Positions 17,418 to 24,989 of a stretch of DNA of 32,804 bases are shown piece by piece (the stretch's first letter is position 1; every line of letters starts with the position of its first letter). Source of the DNA: Pseudomonadota bacterium (GTDB lineage Bacteria; Pseudomonadota; Gammaproteobacteria; Steroidobacterales; JBCBZW01); the NCBI GenBank assembly GCA_039193195.1, contig JBCCWS010000058.1, positions 1 to 32,804 of the forward strand, in the 5' to 3' direction. The position numbers and the translations under genes are program-made. Below the pieces are notes generated by a model. It saw nothing but the letters and a program-made list of their open reading frames with translations, was not told where the DNA came from and did not search any database.

Positions 17418-19773
17418 GGCTATCTCCTTCGTTGATGGGTTGGGGATGGCGATCGGTCCAAATCAGTAGGGCGGGTAGGAACAGCAGATCCAAGACCAGC
17501 GCAAATAGGATCGACAGCATCGTGAGCAAGCCCATGTCCACGGTAACTTTGAAGGTCGAGAACATGAGCAGGGCGAATCCAACGGAGAGGATGATCGTGT
17601 TGACGATGATCGCAGGCCCCACGGTGACAAAGGCGTAGCGCACGGCCGCAGGGGGCGTGAGCGACTTCTCGCGGCGGGCGCGTAGGTACTTGGTCATTAA
17701 ATGGACCGTATCGTCCACCACGATCCCAAGGCTGATCGCCGCCACGACCGCGATCGAGAACCCCACTTCGCCGACCAGCGCGGCCCAGGCGCCGAAGGCG
17801 CTGAGGATAGGCAGCGTGTTCGGTACCAGGCTGAGCAGACCGAGCCGGATATGGCGGAAGGTCACAATCATGATCAGGGAGATCGCTGCGATCGCCAGGA
17901 TCGTCCCGCGGATCATCTGATCCACGTTGCGATCAGTGATATAAGTGAACATGACGTTAGCGGACGTGGGCGTGGGTTTGAGGTCAGCAGGGTAGTTGGC
18001 ATCCAACCAGGCGTTGGCGTCGCGCAGGAAGGCCTTCGTGTCCGCAGTACTCACGTTGCCGAGCGTGGCGGTCACCCGGCTTGCGGACTTGTCTATGTTG
18101 ATACGATCGTTAAGGTCCAGCCCGTAGGGCAGTGACAGCTCGTACAGCAGCAGGTACTGGGCCGATAGCTCCCGATCATCAGGCAGCCGATACCAACTCT
18201 CATCGTCACCGTGCAGGTTCTTGTTCAGGCGCTTCATGATGTCGGATATGGAGTAGGTGTGGGCTACCTCGTCGCGGGTCTTGAGCCATTCGGCGAAGGC
18301 GTCCAAGCGCTGCAGGTAGGCCGGGTCCGACACGCCCCCGGGCCCGCCAGCCTCCACCGAGTACTCTATCGGGTATAGGCCGAAGTGCTCTGTCGCCAGA
18401 TCGCTGGCGGGTCGGAAGGGGATTCGCTCGTCGAAGTACTGGGTCCACTGGTCGTTGACCTCCATCCTGGGAAGCATCAGCACGAGACCTAACGCGCCTG
18501 CTAGGCAGAGGCAGGCCAGAAGGTTACGACGGGCTAGGATGACGTCAGCGAGCTTACCCATTGTGCTTTCGCTGGGGTTGGCGCGCGCTTCGCGACGCGG
18601 AGCGTTGAAGGGCAGCAGGCTGACGAGTGCGGGCAGCAGGGTGATCGAGAGCAACCAGGCTGCGCCGATCCCAGCAGCGGACATGTTGCCGAGGTGCCAG
18701 AATGGCGGGGAGTCGGAGGAGTTGAGCGCGAGGAAGCCTGCCATGGTCGTAACCGAGGTGATTCCCACGGCGAGGAAGTTGATCCGCAGCGCATCCACTA
18801 AGGCGTCCCGTTTGCCCATGCCGCGGCGCACGTTGCCGCGCATCGTGAGGAGGATATGGATCGAGTCGGCGACGGCCAAGGTGAGGACCACGATCGCCGA
18901 CGAGAGGGAGATGGGTGTCAGCGCGACGCGCATCATGCCACCGGCGCCTAGGGTCACCATCAAGGAGAGCACAATGACGCCGAATACTGCCAAGGTCACG
19001 CTCAGCGATCGCACGGTGACTAGGGTAAGAAGTAGCACTAGGCCGAACATTCCCGGCACGAGCGTGGAGTAGTCGCGCTGCCCGCTCTCTGCGAAGGAGA
19101 CGTTGAGCATGCCGACGCCAGTTAGGCGGATGTCCAAGCCGGGAAAGTCGGCGGAAACCTGGTCGCGCAACGCTCGGGCGGCCTGCGCGACCGCCGGCGT
19201 CTCCGCGTTGCTCTTGCCTGGGTACTGAATGACGACGTTAACAGCTGTGCGACGCCCGTCGCGGCTCACCACCTGACCGGCGAGTAGGGGCTCCGTAAGG
19301 GCGATCTCGCGCTTTTGCGCCCATTGCTCGGCGCTTAGTGCCGTCGGATCACCGACCAGGTCCTCGACGATGAGATCGTCTTCCTCCGCCCGCGTGTACT
19401 GGAAGTTTGTCACGCTGTCGACTCGGATTGAGTAGGGCAGCTGCCAACCCCCCTCCGTAAGCGCTGCGACCGCGGACATTACTCGCTCGTTGAACACACC
19501 ATCTTCATTCTGCGGGTCGATGAAGAAGAAGATGTTGTCGTTCTTCGTGTAAGTGGCCTGAAACGCCTCGAAGGCCGCGAGCTCGGGGTTCACTTTGGAG
19601 AAGAACACCCGATAGTTGGTGCCGAAGCTCAGGTGCTGGGCTTGGGAGGCGATACCCACCGCGGCGAGCACGGCTGCGAGGATGACCAGCCAGCGGTGGC
19701 GGATGACCGATTCGGTAAATCGCACCGCAAAGCGGTCGACAGCGGTGCGTGCGGCCTGAGGGGCGTCAGCCAT
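17389..19773 (-). CDS. MMPL/RND-superfamily exporter (HAE3-like)
   Basis: 794-residue inner-membrane transporter in two repeated halves. TM1 at about residues 30-48, a large periplasmic loop to about 230, then five helices (starting around TLVPGMFGLVLLLTLVTVRS). The second half repeats this with TM7 near 415-435, a second periplasmic loop and helices from about 625. Membrane motifs include VLTLAVADSIHILLTMRG and SLGIVVDDTVHLMTKYLRAR, whose buried Asp residues are the usual proton relay of RND pumps. It is first in the operon with the LolA-like and barrel proteins and sits directly downstream of the TetR-controlled promoter at 19792-19846. Ribosome binding site AGGAG (19781-19785) is seven bases before ATG. 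Substrate unknown; hydrophobic or lipid-like cargo is likely. Confidence 0.9.
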   Translation of the reverse strand: MADAPQAARTAVDRFAVRFTESVIRHRWLVILAAVLAAVGIASQAQHLSFGTNYRVFFSKVNPELAAFEAFQATYTKNDNIFFFIDPQNEDGVFNERVMSAVAALTEGGWQLPYSIRVDSVTNFQYTRAEEDDLIVEDLVGDPTALSAEQWAQKREIALTEPLLAGQVVSRDGRRTAVNVVIQYPGKSNAETPAVAQAARALRDQVSADFPGLDIRLTGVGMLNVSFAESGQRDYSTLVPGMFGLVLLLTLVTVRSLSVTLAVFGVIVLSLMVTLGAGGMMRVALTPISLSSAIVVLTLAVADSIHILLTMRGNVRRGMGKRDALVDALRINFLAVGITSVTTMAGFLALNSSDSPPFWHLGNMSAAGIGAAWLLSITLLPALVSLLPFNAPRREARANPSESTMGKLADVILARRNLLACLCLAGALGLVLMLPRMEVNDQWTQYFDERIPFRPASDLATEHFGLYPIEYSVEAGGPGGVSDPAYLQRLDAFAEWLKTRDEVAHTYSISDIMKRLNKNLHGDDESWYRLPDDRELSAQYLLLYELSLPYGLDLNDRINIDKSASRVTATLGNVSTADTKAFLRDANAWLDANYPADLKPTPTSANVMFTYITDRNVDQMIRGTILAIAAISLIMIVTFRHIRLGLLSLVPNTLPILSAFGAWAALVGEVGFSIAVVAAISLGIVVDDTVHLMTKYLRARREKSLTPPAAVRYAFVTVGPAIIVNTIILSVGFALLMFSTFKVTVDMGLLTMLSILFALVLDLLFLPALLIWTDRHPQPINEGDSHAAHETALA
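17424..17429 (-). promoter_or_regulatory. Ribosome binding site inside the MMPL gene for the LolA-like gene
   Basis: AAGGAG on the minus strand, six bases upstream of ATG 17417 and within the last codons of the transporter gene. It settles the LolA-like start in favour of the overlapping ATG. Confidence 0.8.
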
Positions 19774-19791
19774 GGGGCGTCTCCTGCGGTC

Positions 19792-19805
19792 AGAATGACC
19801 ATTCT
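19792..19805. promoter_or_regulatory. TetR operator 1 upstream of the exporter operon
   Basis: AGAATG-AC-CATTCT, a perfect 6-bp inverted repeat with a 2-base centre. It lies between the predicted transcription start and the ribosome binding site of the exporter operon, and it matches the second site 34 bases away. Confidence 0.75.
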
Positions 19806-19817
19806 AAGGCGAGGCGA

Positions 19818-19846
19818 ACCTTACTAGAACGATCATTCTGGCGCAA
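19818..19846 (-). promoter_or_regulatory. Predicted sigma-70 promoter of the exporter operon
   Basis: On the minus strand, TTGCGC (19841-19846) and TAAGGT (19818-19823) are separated by exactly 17 bases, and a TetR operator fills the spacer. The -10 match is weak (3 of 6), but geometry and operator placement support it. Confidence 0.5.
19826..19839. promoter_or_regulatory. TetR operator 2, between -35 and -10
   Basis: AGAACG-AT-CATTCT, an inverted repeat with one mismatch, the same sequence class as operator 1. Binding in the promoter spacer would block RNA polymerase directly. The centre-to-centre spacing of 34 bases is about three helical turns, so two dimers could bind on nearly the same face. 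Confidence 0.72.
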
Positions 19847-19867
19847 GCGGTTCTAGGAGGGAGGGGA

Positions 19868-20467
19868 TTAGGCCCTGGACTTCAGGCGCAGCGCGTCGCA
19901 AACGCTCTCGAGGGCGGCGAGCAGATCCTCCCGGCTGCGGCCCATCCGCGCCTGCAGTCCGGTCGAGAAATACAGGGCGTGCGCGAGCTCGGCGAAGGCC
20001 GTCGGCGTGATGTCCACGCTCACCTTCTGGTCGCGCTGGGCCTGCTCCCAGGCACGGTTGAAGGCATCGCCGATCCTGCCGTTGCACTGCTGCATAATGG
20101 CCGCAACGTCCTCGTCGCGAGCGGCCATATCGACTGCAGTCGTGCACATGAGGCAGCCGGCGGGGAACATCTCCGGGTCTAGCATCTTAGCGATCACGGC
20201 GTCGCGGATTGCGTCGATCGGGTCGGCGTCTGGCCGCTTTAGGAACTCATCGATCATCGCGGTGGCGTCGTCGATATAGCGTTGTAGGACCGCGAGGTAG
20301 ACGCCGCGCTTGTCCCCGAAGGCGTGGTACAGGGCGTAGCGATTGGCACCGGTCGCCTCGACGAGATCGCCAACGGACACGCCATCGTAGCCATGGCGCC
20401 AGAACAGGGTCGTGGCGGTGTCGATCACGTGATCGCGCAAGGAGCAGTTGTTGCTGGCGTCGCTCAT
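19868..20467 (-). CDS. TetR/AcrR-family repressor of the exporter operon
   Basis: 199 residues from ATG 20467 (MSDASNNC); the frame is open further upstream, but that stretch lacks domain character. The N-terminal helix-turn-helix is typical: LFWRHGYDGVSVGDLVEATG followed by ANRYALYHAFGDKRGVYLAV. The C-terminal ligand domain contains the GCLM-type motif (FPAGCLMCTTAVDMAARD) common in the TetR_C_11-like group. The gene is upstream of the exporter operon on the same strand. Two palindromes of the AGAATGnnCATTCT type lie between the two genes, so the protein most likely represses the pump until a ligand, perhaps the cargo, releases it. No such palindrome is seen before the tetR gene itself. Confidence 0.88.
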   Translation of the reverse strand: MSDASNNCSLRDHVIDTATTLFWRHGYDGVSVGDLVEATGANRYALYHAFGDKRGVYLAVLQRYIDDATAMIDEFLKRPDADPIDAIRDAVIAKMLDPEMFPAGCLMCTTAVDMAARDEDVAAIMQQCNGRIGDAFNRAWEQAQRDQKVSVDITPTAFAELAHALYFSTGLQARMGRSREDLLAALESVCDALRLKSRA

Positions 20468-20530
20468 GGTCTGTGCACTAGTCTTCCGCGGGTCCCGATG
20501 CGCTAGGCATCCTCCCGATCTCTTACCACT

Positions 20531-21352
20531 ATGGTTTCCCACACTACCCGATCCGCCCAGGCGCTTCACCGACCAGACCCACGCTGCGATGACGTACAGC
20601 GACCGCTTCGCTTCGTCGTCGTCGGTACCCAGCGCAGTGGCACCACCTACCTACGCCAGTGCCTTGACAGTCATCCGCAGGTGGATTGCCGCGGCGAGCT
20701 GTTTGCGCGCAGTTATGGCAAGAGCGACGGCTACCACGCCTACCGGAGCTCAAGCGCGCTGCGCCAGCTCGGTCACTACGCGTGGCGTGGCGCCCAGGTG
20801 GCAAGCTTCATGAACGCCACCCTCGGGCGTGCGGAAATGGGGGTCGAGGCCATTGGCTTCAAGTTGATGCGATCGCACGTCAGGCGCGTACCCTACGAAT
20901 ATTCGATGCTGTTGCCGCAACTGCGTCGACGGGGGTATCGGGTCATTCACGTGATCCGCAAGAATCTGCTACGCGTGCTCGTGTCACGCCGCACGGCCCT
21001 GGCACGGGGCCAGTTCCATGCCCGCACCGCGCTACCCGCGGTCAAGATCACCCTACCGATCGCGACGCTTCTGCAAGAGCTCGAGAAGGTGGCTGCGGAG
21101 AATCGTTTCTGGGCGACGGCAACAAGCGGCGCGTTCGAGCGCCTCGAAGTGGAGTACGAGCAGTTCGTTGCAGACCAGCAGACCCAGTCGCAGCGAATGC
21201 TTGGTTTCCTCAAGGTGAATCGGTCGCTGCCGTTGCACTCACCGCACAAGCAAGTCAATCGTGCGCCGCTTGCCCACATCGTTGGCAACTACACCGAAGT
21301 GGCCGCCACCTTGGCGGGAACGCACTACGCGCAGTTCCTGGAGGAGGAGTGA
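20531..21352 (+). CDS. Sulfotransferase-family protein
   Basis: 273 residues. The PAPS 5'-phosphosulfate loop is VVVGTQRSGTTYLRQCLDSH near residues 29-48. The 3'-phosphate-binding part is VIHVIRKNLLRVLVSRRTAL, with Arg and Ser in the expected order. The family transfers a sulfuryl group from PAPS to hydroxyl or amino acceptors on sugars or lipids. This short cytoplasmic type resembles Stf0-like or capsular sulfotransferases. The acceptor cannot be told. ATG 20531 has no obvious ribosome binding site and the first 25 residues look disordered, so translation may begin later. It is divergent from the tetR gene with about 60 bases between them. No sulfate-activation genes are nearby. Confidence 0.8.
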   Translation: MVSHTTRSAQALHRPDPRCDDVQRPLRFVVVGTQRSGTTYLRQCLDSHPQVDCRGELFARSYGKSDGYHAYRSSSALRQLGHYAWRGAQVASFMNATLGRAEMGVEAIGFKLMRSHVRRVPYEYSMLLPQLRRRGYRVIHVIRKNLLRVLVSRRTALARGQFHARTALPAVKITLPIATLLQELEKVAAENRFWATATSGAFERLEVEYEQFVADQQTQSQRMLGFLKVNRSLPLHSPHKQVNRAPLAHIVGNYTEVAATLAGTHYAQFLEEE

Positions 21353-21399
21353 GCAGGCGCGGCGCTTCGCACGCAGCCGCACCTGCGAAGCTCAGCGAT

Positions 21400-21969
21400 C
21401 TAGAAGAATCGCTTTGCCATGCCGAACAGCTCGTCCGCCACGGAGCCGTCTCCGTCCGCGTCAAGCAAGCTCGCCAGCCCACCGAGTGCCTGCTGGCGAC
21501 CGCCCTGGTTACCTTGCGATAGGCCGGAGCGCAGCTGATCCGCGCTGCTGCCCGCATTCTGCGAGGCGAGGGCGCCCATCGCCATGGCCGCCACCTGGGG
21601 CAGCATGCGCTTGACCGCCGTGACGTCGATACCGGTCTTGCCTGCCACCTGCGCGGCCACCGCTCGGCTCGTGTCTTTGCTGCCGAGGAGCTGACCCAAG
21701 ATGGCGTTGCCTTGGTCGACCACCGTGTCGCCCGCGATCGCGTTGGCATCCTCGGCGAACTGTCGGTGCTCGCCACGGGAGATGGCGCCGAGCAAGCCGT
21801 CGAGGGCACCGTCATCAGCGCTCGCCCGTGCCTTCAGGCCGCCGGACAGTGCCGGGAGCAGCTGCCCGAGGGCACCGCTGACCTGGCGTTCGTCGATGCC
21901 GTGTTGCGCGGCAAGCTGGCTGACCAGGGCGCCGCCCTGGCTTTCGAGCAATTGCTTTAGCAGGCTCAT
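21400..21969 (-). CDS. DUF937-family protein
   Basis: 189 residues, Gln/Ala/Gly-rich, soluble, without a signal peptide. The N-terminus MSLLKQLLESQGGALVSQLA and the helical repeats (GIDERQVSGALGQLLPALSG, GIDVTAVKRMLPQVAAMAMG) are characteristic of DUF937, a family related to YidB. Near the C-terminus DADGDGSVADELFG looks like a single EF-hand-type calcium loop. Function unknown. It stands alone on the minus strand between the sulfotransferase (convergent) and the metalloprotease (divergent). Confidence 0.85.
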   Translation of the reverse strand: MSLLKQLLESQGGALVSQLAAQHGIDERQVSGALGQLLPALSGGLKARASADDGALDGLLGAISRGEHRQFAEDANAIAGDTVVDQGNAILGQLLGSKDTSRAVAAQVAGKTGIDVTAVKRMLPQVAAMAMGALASQNAGSSADQLRSGLSQGNQGGRQQALGGLASLLDADGDGSVADELFGMAKRFF

Positions 21970-22052
21970 TCGGAATGACTCCTTAGTCTAACGAGTAGGT
22001 CGTGGAGTCTACGCGGCTACGCCCAGGCAACTCCATAATCGCCGCGTGAACG

Positions 22053-24203
22053 ATGGTAGCAGGAGCCCGCGACGTGGCCACCGGCGGCGCTCTGGCGCCT
22101 GCGGCCGCATGCTACATTTGCGCTCCCCTTGCGCAGCTTGGACCCCGCGACTTGAACCGATCAGCAAGCCCTCGCCGCCGCATTTCTCTGCCGCTGTTGA
22201 GTCTTCTGATGGTAGGCGCGCTCACGATCGTCGGGGGTAGCCCCAGGGCGGCGCCTGGGGGCGTCTACGAAGCGATGCCGCTCGAGACACGGCAGCAGCA
22301 AGAGCTGCTGGACCAGGCCCGTCGCCTCGGCGAGGAGTTCCAACGGCTCGGTTTGGTCGTGAAGGATGCAACGTACGCGCGCTGGATCGAGCAGGTGGGT
22401 GCGCGCCTGTCGCCCGCGGCGACCGACCCGTACATTCGGTACCGCTTCTTCTTGCTGCGCGACCCAACGCCCAACGCCTTTGCCCTGGCCGATGGCAGCA
22501 TCTACGTTCATACGGGCACCCTGGCCTGGCTGCAAAACGAGGCGCAGCTGGAGGCGCTGTTGGCGCACGAGCTGGCGCATACAGCGGGGCATCACACCCT
22601 AGTGAGCTCGCGCGTGGCCAAACGGCGAGAGATCAGCGGCTCCGTGGTCACGGGCTTGCTGTGGCCGGTCTCGGGTCTCTACACCAACGCCGTCGATGTT
22701 GCGCGCAGTACGGTCACCCGTCTGAGTCTTTCCTCCTACTCCCGAGACCTCGAGCGCGAGGCCGATACGTGGGGTGTCCAGCTGCTGCAGCGCCAGGGAC
22801 GTGATGGGACTGCCATGGTCGCCCTATTCGAGCAAATGGCACGCTCATCCTCGCGACAGAGCAATCGCAGCCCCAGCTTGGGACGACGCCACCCTAGCTT
22901 TGCCGAGCGGGTCGCTACGCTTCAGGACTTAGCCGGACCGGCGAGTGCGGATGCAGCGCGCGCAGACCCTCAGTTCACAGCCTTCGTCGCGCCCCTCGCC
23001 GTGCAAGCGGTTCAGCACTACGTGTTGACCAACAAGTTCCAGACGGCCGTCGAGTTGAGCGCATCACTCGTGGAGCGGTTGCCCGACGATCCTGCCGTCC
23101 GAGTGGCCGCCGGTGATGCCTGGCGGGCCTTGGGGCCGCTCGAAGGCTCCTCTAACAGGGCGCTCACGCCTAAGGAGCGCCGACGGCTGCAGCAGGATAG
23201 GCGTCGACGCACGCGCGGTGAACGTTACGAGCTGGCGTTGCGCAGTAGCGATGGACAGATCAACTTGGCGCGGCATTTGGCCGAGGCCGAGTCGCAGTAT
23301 CGACGAGCGTTGGCCCTCGACCCCAGCCACGCCGCGGCGTGGCGTGGTCTCGGGGAGGTGTTGGCGTCGCGCTCTCAGGATCGAGCAGCAGCGGCCGCCT
23401 TTGTCCGGTACCTACGCTTGCGCCCGCGTTCGCCCGATGCAGCCGCCATTTTGGCGCGCGCACGGGGTCTTGCCGGTAAAGCTAACGGTGTGGTTCGCCG
23501 ACCGCCGCGACAGGTGGTGGTCCTTCCGCCTAGCGTCAGCGTGCTCGAGCGGCGAGTAGGGACGGATTTGGCGCAACCGGCCGTCGCGATGGAGTACGAG
23601 CGTCGGGCCGCCCGCCAGGCGGCCAGCGGTCTGCGTGCCGCCGGCTACGAGGTGCGGCTGGTCTCTCGGGAGTCTCTGGAGGTTGACCCGGTCCTCCGCG
23701 AACTTACCTTTGCCGCCGAACAACGCTTCAACACGATGCGCGGCGTGCTGAAGGGACGGCCGGGAAGGCGTGCCGCCAACCCCCATGTATTCGGGGATGC
23801 GGCCGTGGGGCTGGCGGGGGCGCTGGGGGCCGATGCCCTCGTGTTCCAGGAGGTCGATTTAACGGTGGCCGGCTGGGGGCAGCTCGCCCGAGCCATGACC
23901 CTCAGCAGTCTGACTTTCCTGTTTAGAGACGTGGCCGGCGCGGGGCGATCAGATATCTACCTGGTGGATGGGCACAGCGGCGCGCTTCTGACCCGACACC
24001 GGGCCGTGAGCCGCGTGATCGCCCGCCGTGCGCTGACGCGCCCGGACGTGCCGGCAACGTTGGTGGAGGGCGCGCTTAGGAATCTGCCTCCGTCGCAGTC
24101 GCTGTTGGTAGAAGCAGTGCGCAACGGCGAGCCCAGCGCTGGCGAACTCGACCGCTTGGACGCCCTGCTAGGCGTCCCAGGGCTTACCTTACAGCCTGAA
24201 TGA
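22053..24203 (+). CDS. M48-family zinc metalloprotease with TPR and extra C-terminal domain
   Basis: 716 residues from ATG 22053. The first 34 residues look unlike a signal peptide, so TTG 22155 may be the true start; it gives a clear signal sequence (RRRISLPLLSLLMVGALTIV). The peptidase domain has HELAH at 172-176 and the third zinc ligand in EREADT (E236), as in BepA/HtpX-like M48 enzymes that act on periplasmic or outer-membrane proteins. A TPR region (about 310-475; AESQYRRALALDPSHAAAWR) follows. The last 220 residues or so form a further domain I do not recognise, with VLPPSVSVLERRVGTDLAQ and DALVFQEVDL. Likely role: envelope protein quality control. It is the last gene before the puc operon, same strand, 380 bases away. 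Confidence 0.85.
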   Translation: MVAGARDVATGGALAPAAACYICAPLAQLGPRDLNRSASPRRRISLPLLSLLMVGALTIVGGSPRAAPGGVYEAMPLETRQQQELLDQARRLGEEFQRLGLVVKDATYARWIEQVGARLSPAATDPYIRYRFFLLRDPTPNAFALADGSIYVHTGTLAWLQNEAQLEALLAHELAHTAGHHTLVSSRVAKRREISGSVVTGLLWPVSGLYTNAVDVARSTVTRLSLSSYSRDLEREADTWGVQLLQRQGRDGTAMVALFEQMARSSSRQSNRSPSLGRRHPSFAERVATLQDLAGPASADAARADPQFTAFVAPLAVQAVQHYVLTNKFQTAVELSASLVERLPDDPAVRVAAGDAWRALGPLEGSSNRALTPKERRRLQQDRRRRTRGERYELALRSSDGQINLARHLAEAESQYRRALALDPSHAAAWRGLGEVLASRSQDRAAAAAFVRYLRLRPRSPDAAAILARARGLAGKANGVVRRPPRQVVVLPPSVSVLERRVGTDLAQPAVAMEYERRAARQAASGLRAAGYEVRLVSRESLEVDPVLRELTFAAEQRFNTMRGVLKGRPGRRAANPHVFGDAAVGLAGALGADALVFQEVDLTVAGWGQLARAMTLSSLTFLFRDVAGAGRSDIYLVDGHSGALLTRHRAVSRVIARRALTRPDVPATLVEGALRNLPPSQSLLVEAVRNGEPSAGELDRLDALLGVPGLTLQPE

Positions 24204-24352
24204 GGCCCTGCTGATGGCCCTTCCCGAGTGAACAGGGGCTGCTTGGAATCTGGATTTTCGCCCATCGCGAGTTGCAACTTCCTAAAATACCGACAGAAAT
24301 CGGGCGATGCCGTCACTTCCTTGGACTGTCAGCAATAATTGTCATATAGTGC

Positions 24353-24368
24353 GTCAACTAGCGTTGAC
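24353..24368. promoter_or_regulatory. Inverted repeat overlapping the predicted puc promoter
   Basis: GTCAAC-TAGC-GTTGAC, perfect 6-bp arms with a 4-base centre, overlapping the -35 hexamer TTGACA. Its place suits a repressor or activator site controlling antenna expression. It does not match the PpsR/CrtJ pattern TGT-N12-ACA, which I looked for and did not find here. Confidence 0.5.
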
Positions 24369-24392
24369 ATGTCCTAAGCCCATTTGTAGCTT
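24364..24392 (+). promoter_or_regulatory. Candidate sigma-70 promoter of the puc operon
   Basis: A consensus -35 TTGACA (24364-24369), a 17-base spacer and a weak -10 TAGCTT (24387-24392), about 190 bases upstream of pucB. The rest of the 24204-24583 spacer is AT-richer than its surroundings and holds no credible gene. A long untranslated leader would result. Confidence 0.45.
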
Positions 24393-24430
24393 CACAGGAC
24401 CGATTTCTCTTTTGAGGGTCTTCGGTTAGG

Positions 24431-24450
24431 TCTCCACCGTGGTGTGGAGA
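24431..24450 (+). promoter_or_regulatory. Leader hairpin upstream of pucB
   Basis: TCTCCAC (24431-24437) pairs with GTGGAGA (24444-24450) across a 6-base loop, inside the predicted puc leader RNA. No T-run follows, so it is more likely an RNA stability or regulatory element than a terminator. Confidence 0.4.
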
Positions 24451-24583
24451 TAGTGCGGTGCTCGGGTGGGGTGTGTTCGCGAGGCGGCAGATCTGGCTCC
24501 AGGGCAGCGCGAAGTGAAGATGACGTCTCGGATGGCGTTGTCGAGAGTTCGCCTAGCTATCTTGATATCGGGAGCTAATTGCA

Positions 24584-24739
24584 ATGAGCGATTCAGAGTG
24601 GGTCGGCCCGACTGGCCTCACGATACGGCAGTCGGAAGAACTGCATAAGCAGGTCATTGACGGAGCGCGCGTGTTCATGACCATTTCCATTTTCGCCCAT
24701 ATCCTCGCGGCGGTTTACTCGCCGTGGCTGGGCTCATAG
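24584..24739 (+). CDS. pucB: LH2 light-harvesting beta chain
   Basis: 51-residue antenna polypeptide with one membrane helix. [15 protein letters not shown] is nearly identical to the N-terminal part of known LH2 beta chains, and [15 protein letters not shown] matches the end. His39 is the axial ligand of a B850-type bacteriochlorophyll. His21 and Arg29 correspond to the conserved His and Arg at the B800 site. This makes it LH2 (PucB) rather than LH1 (PufB), which lacks the B800 pocket. It pairs with the alpha chain to form the peripheral antenna ring in the cytoplasmic membrane. GGAG at 24571-24574 lies nine bases before ATG 24584. It is 12 bases upstream of pucA. Confidence 0.96.
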   Translation: MSDSEWVGPTGLTIRQSEELHKQVIDGARVFMTISIFAHILAAVYSPWLGS

Positions 24740-24751
24740 GGAGAACGATCC

Positions 24752-24904
24752 ATGAACAACGGCAGAATGTGGACCGTCGTCAACCCGGGCATCGGCTTGC
24801 CCTTGCTGCTGGGCGGCGTAATAACTGTCTCACTGATAGTGCATAGCGCCATTCTTAACAATACGCAGTGGTTCGCCGCGTTCTTCAGCGGTGGTGGCGC
24901 CTAA
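24752..24904 (+). CDS. pucA: LH2 light-harvesting alpha chain, LH3-like (Phe44-Phe45)
   Basis: 50 residues, aligning without gaps to classic LH2 alpha chains: start MNNGRMWTVVNPGIGLP, axial ligand His31 in IVHSAIL, then TQWFAAFF. Met1 is the position whose modified N-terminus binds B800 in solved LH2 structures. Residues 44-45, usually Tyr-Trp or Tyr-Tyr and hydrogen-bonded to the B850 acetyl groups, are Phe-Phe here. In the B800-820 (LH3) complex they are Phe-Leu in a similar AAFL context. The chain therefore predicts a blue-shifted upper ring absorption; the wavelength is an inference. The family often has a longer C-terminal tail than the GGGA seen here. Ribosome binding site AGGGAG (24738-24743) overlaps the pucB stop. 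Confidence 0.95.
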   Translation: MNNGRMWTVVNPGIGLPLLLGGVITVSLIVHSAILNNTQWFAAFFSGGGA

Positions 24905-24934
24905 GAGCGGCGCTTTATCATCTATGGAGTGCCA

Positions 24935-24958
24935 GGGGTCGGGGGCTCCCCCGACCCC
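24935..24958 (+). terminator. Strong pucA-pucC intercistronic stem-loop
   Basis: GGGGTCGGGGG (24935-24945) and CCCCCGACCCC (24948-24958) form an almost pure G-C stem of ten to eleven pairs, 30 bases after the pucA stop and 31 before pucC. The T-run is poor (CTCTTAG). In known puf and puc operons such hairpins protect the short antenna mRNA from 3' decay and reduce expression of the next gene. That role fits here. Confidence 0.85.
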
Positions 24959-24989
24959 CTCTTAGGGACGATTCCGGAGCAAGACCACC

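Noticed and set aside
24327-24369. PpsR/CrtJ-type site (TGT-N12-ACA) upstream of pucB
   Set aside because: TGTCA copies and one GACA occur, but no pair has the required 12-base spacing.
24584-24904. Antenna genes as LH1 (pufBA)
   Set aside because: The beta chain has the LH2-type SEELHK...VIDG...RVF block with the B800-site His and Arg, the alpha chain aligns gap-free to LH2, and the next gene is pucC, not pufL.
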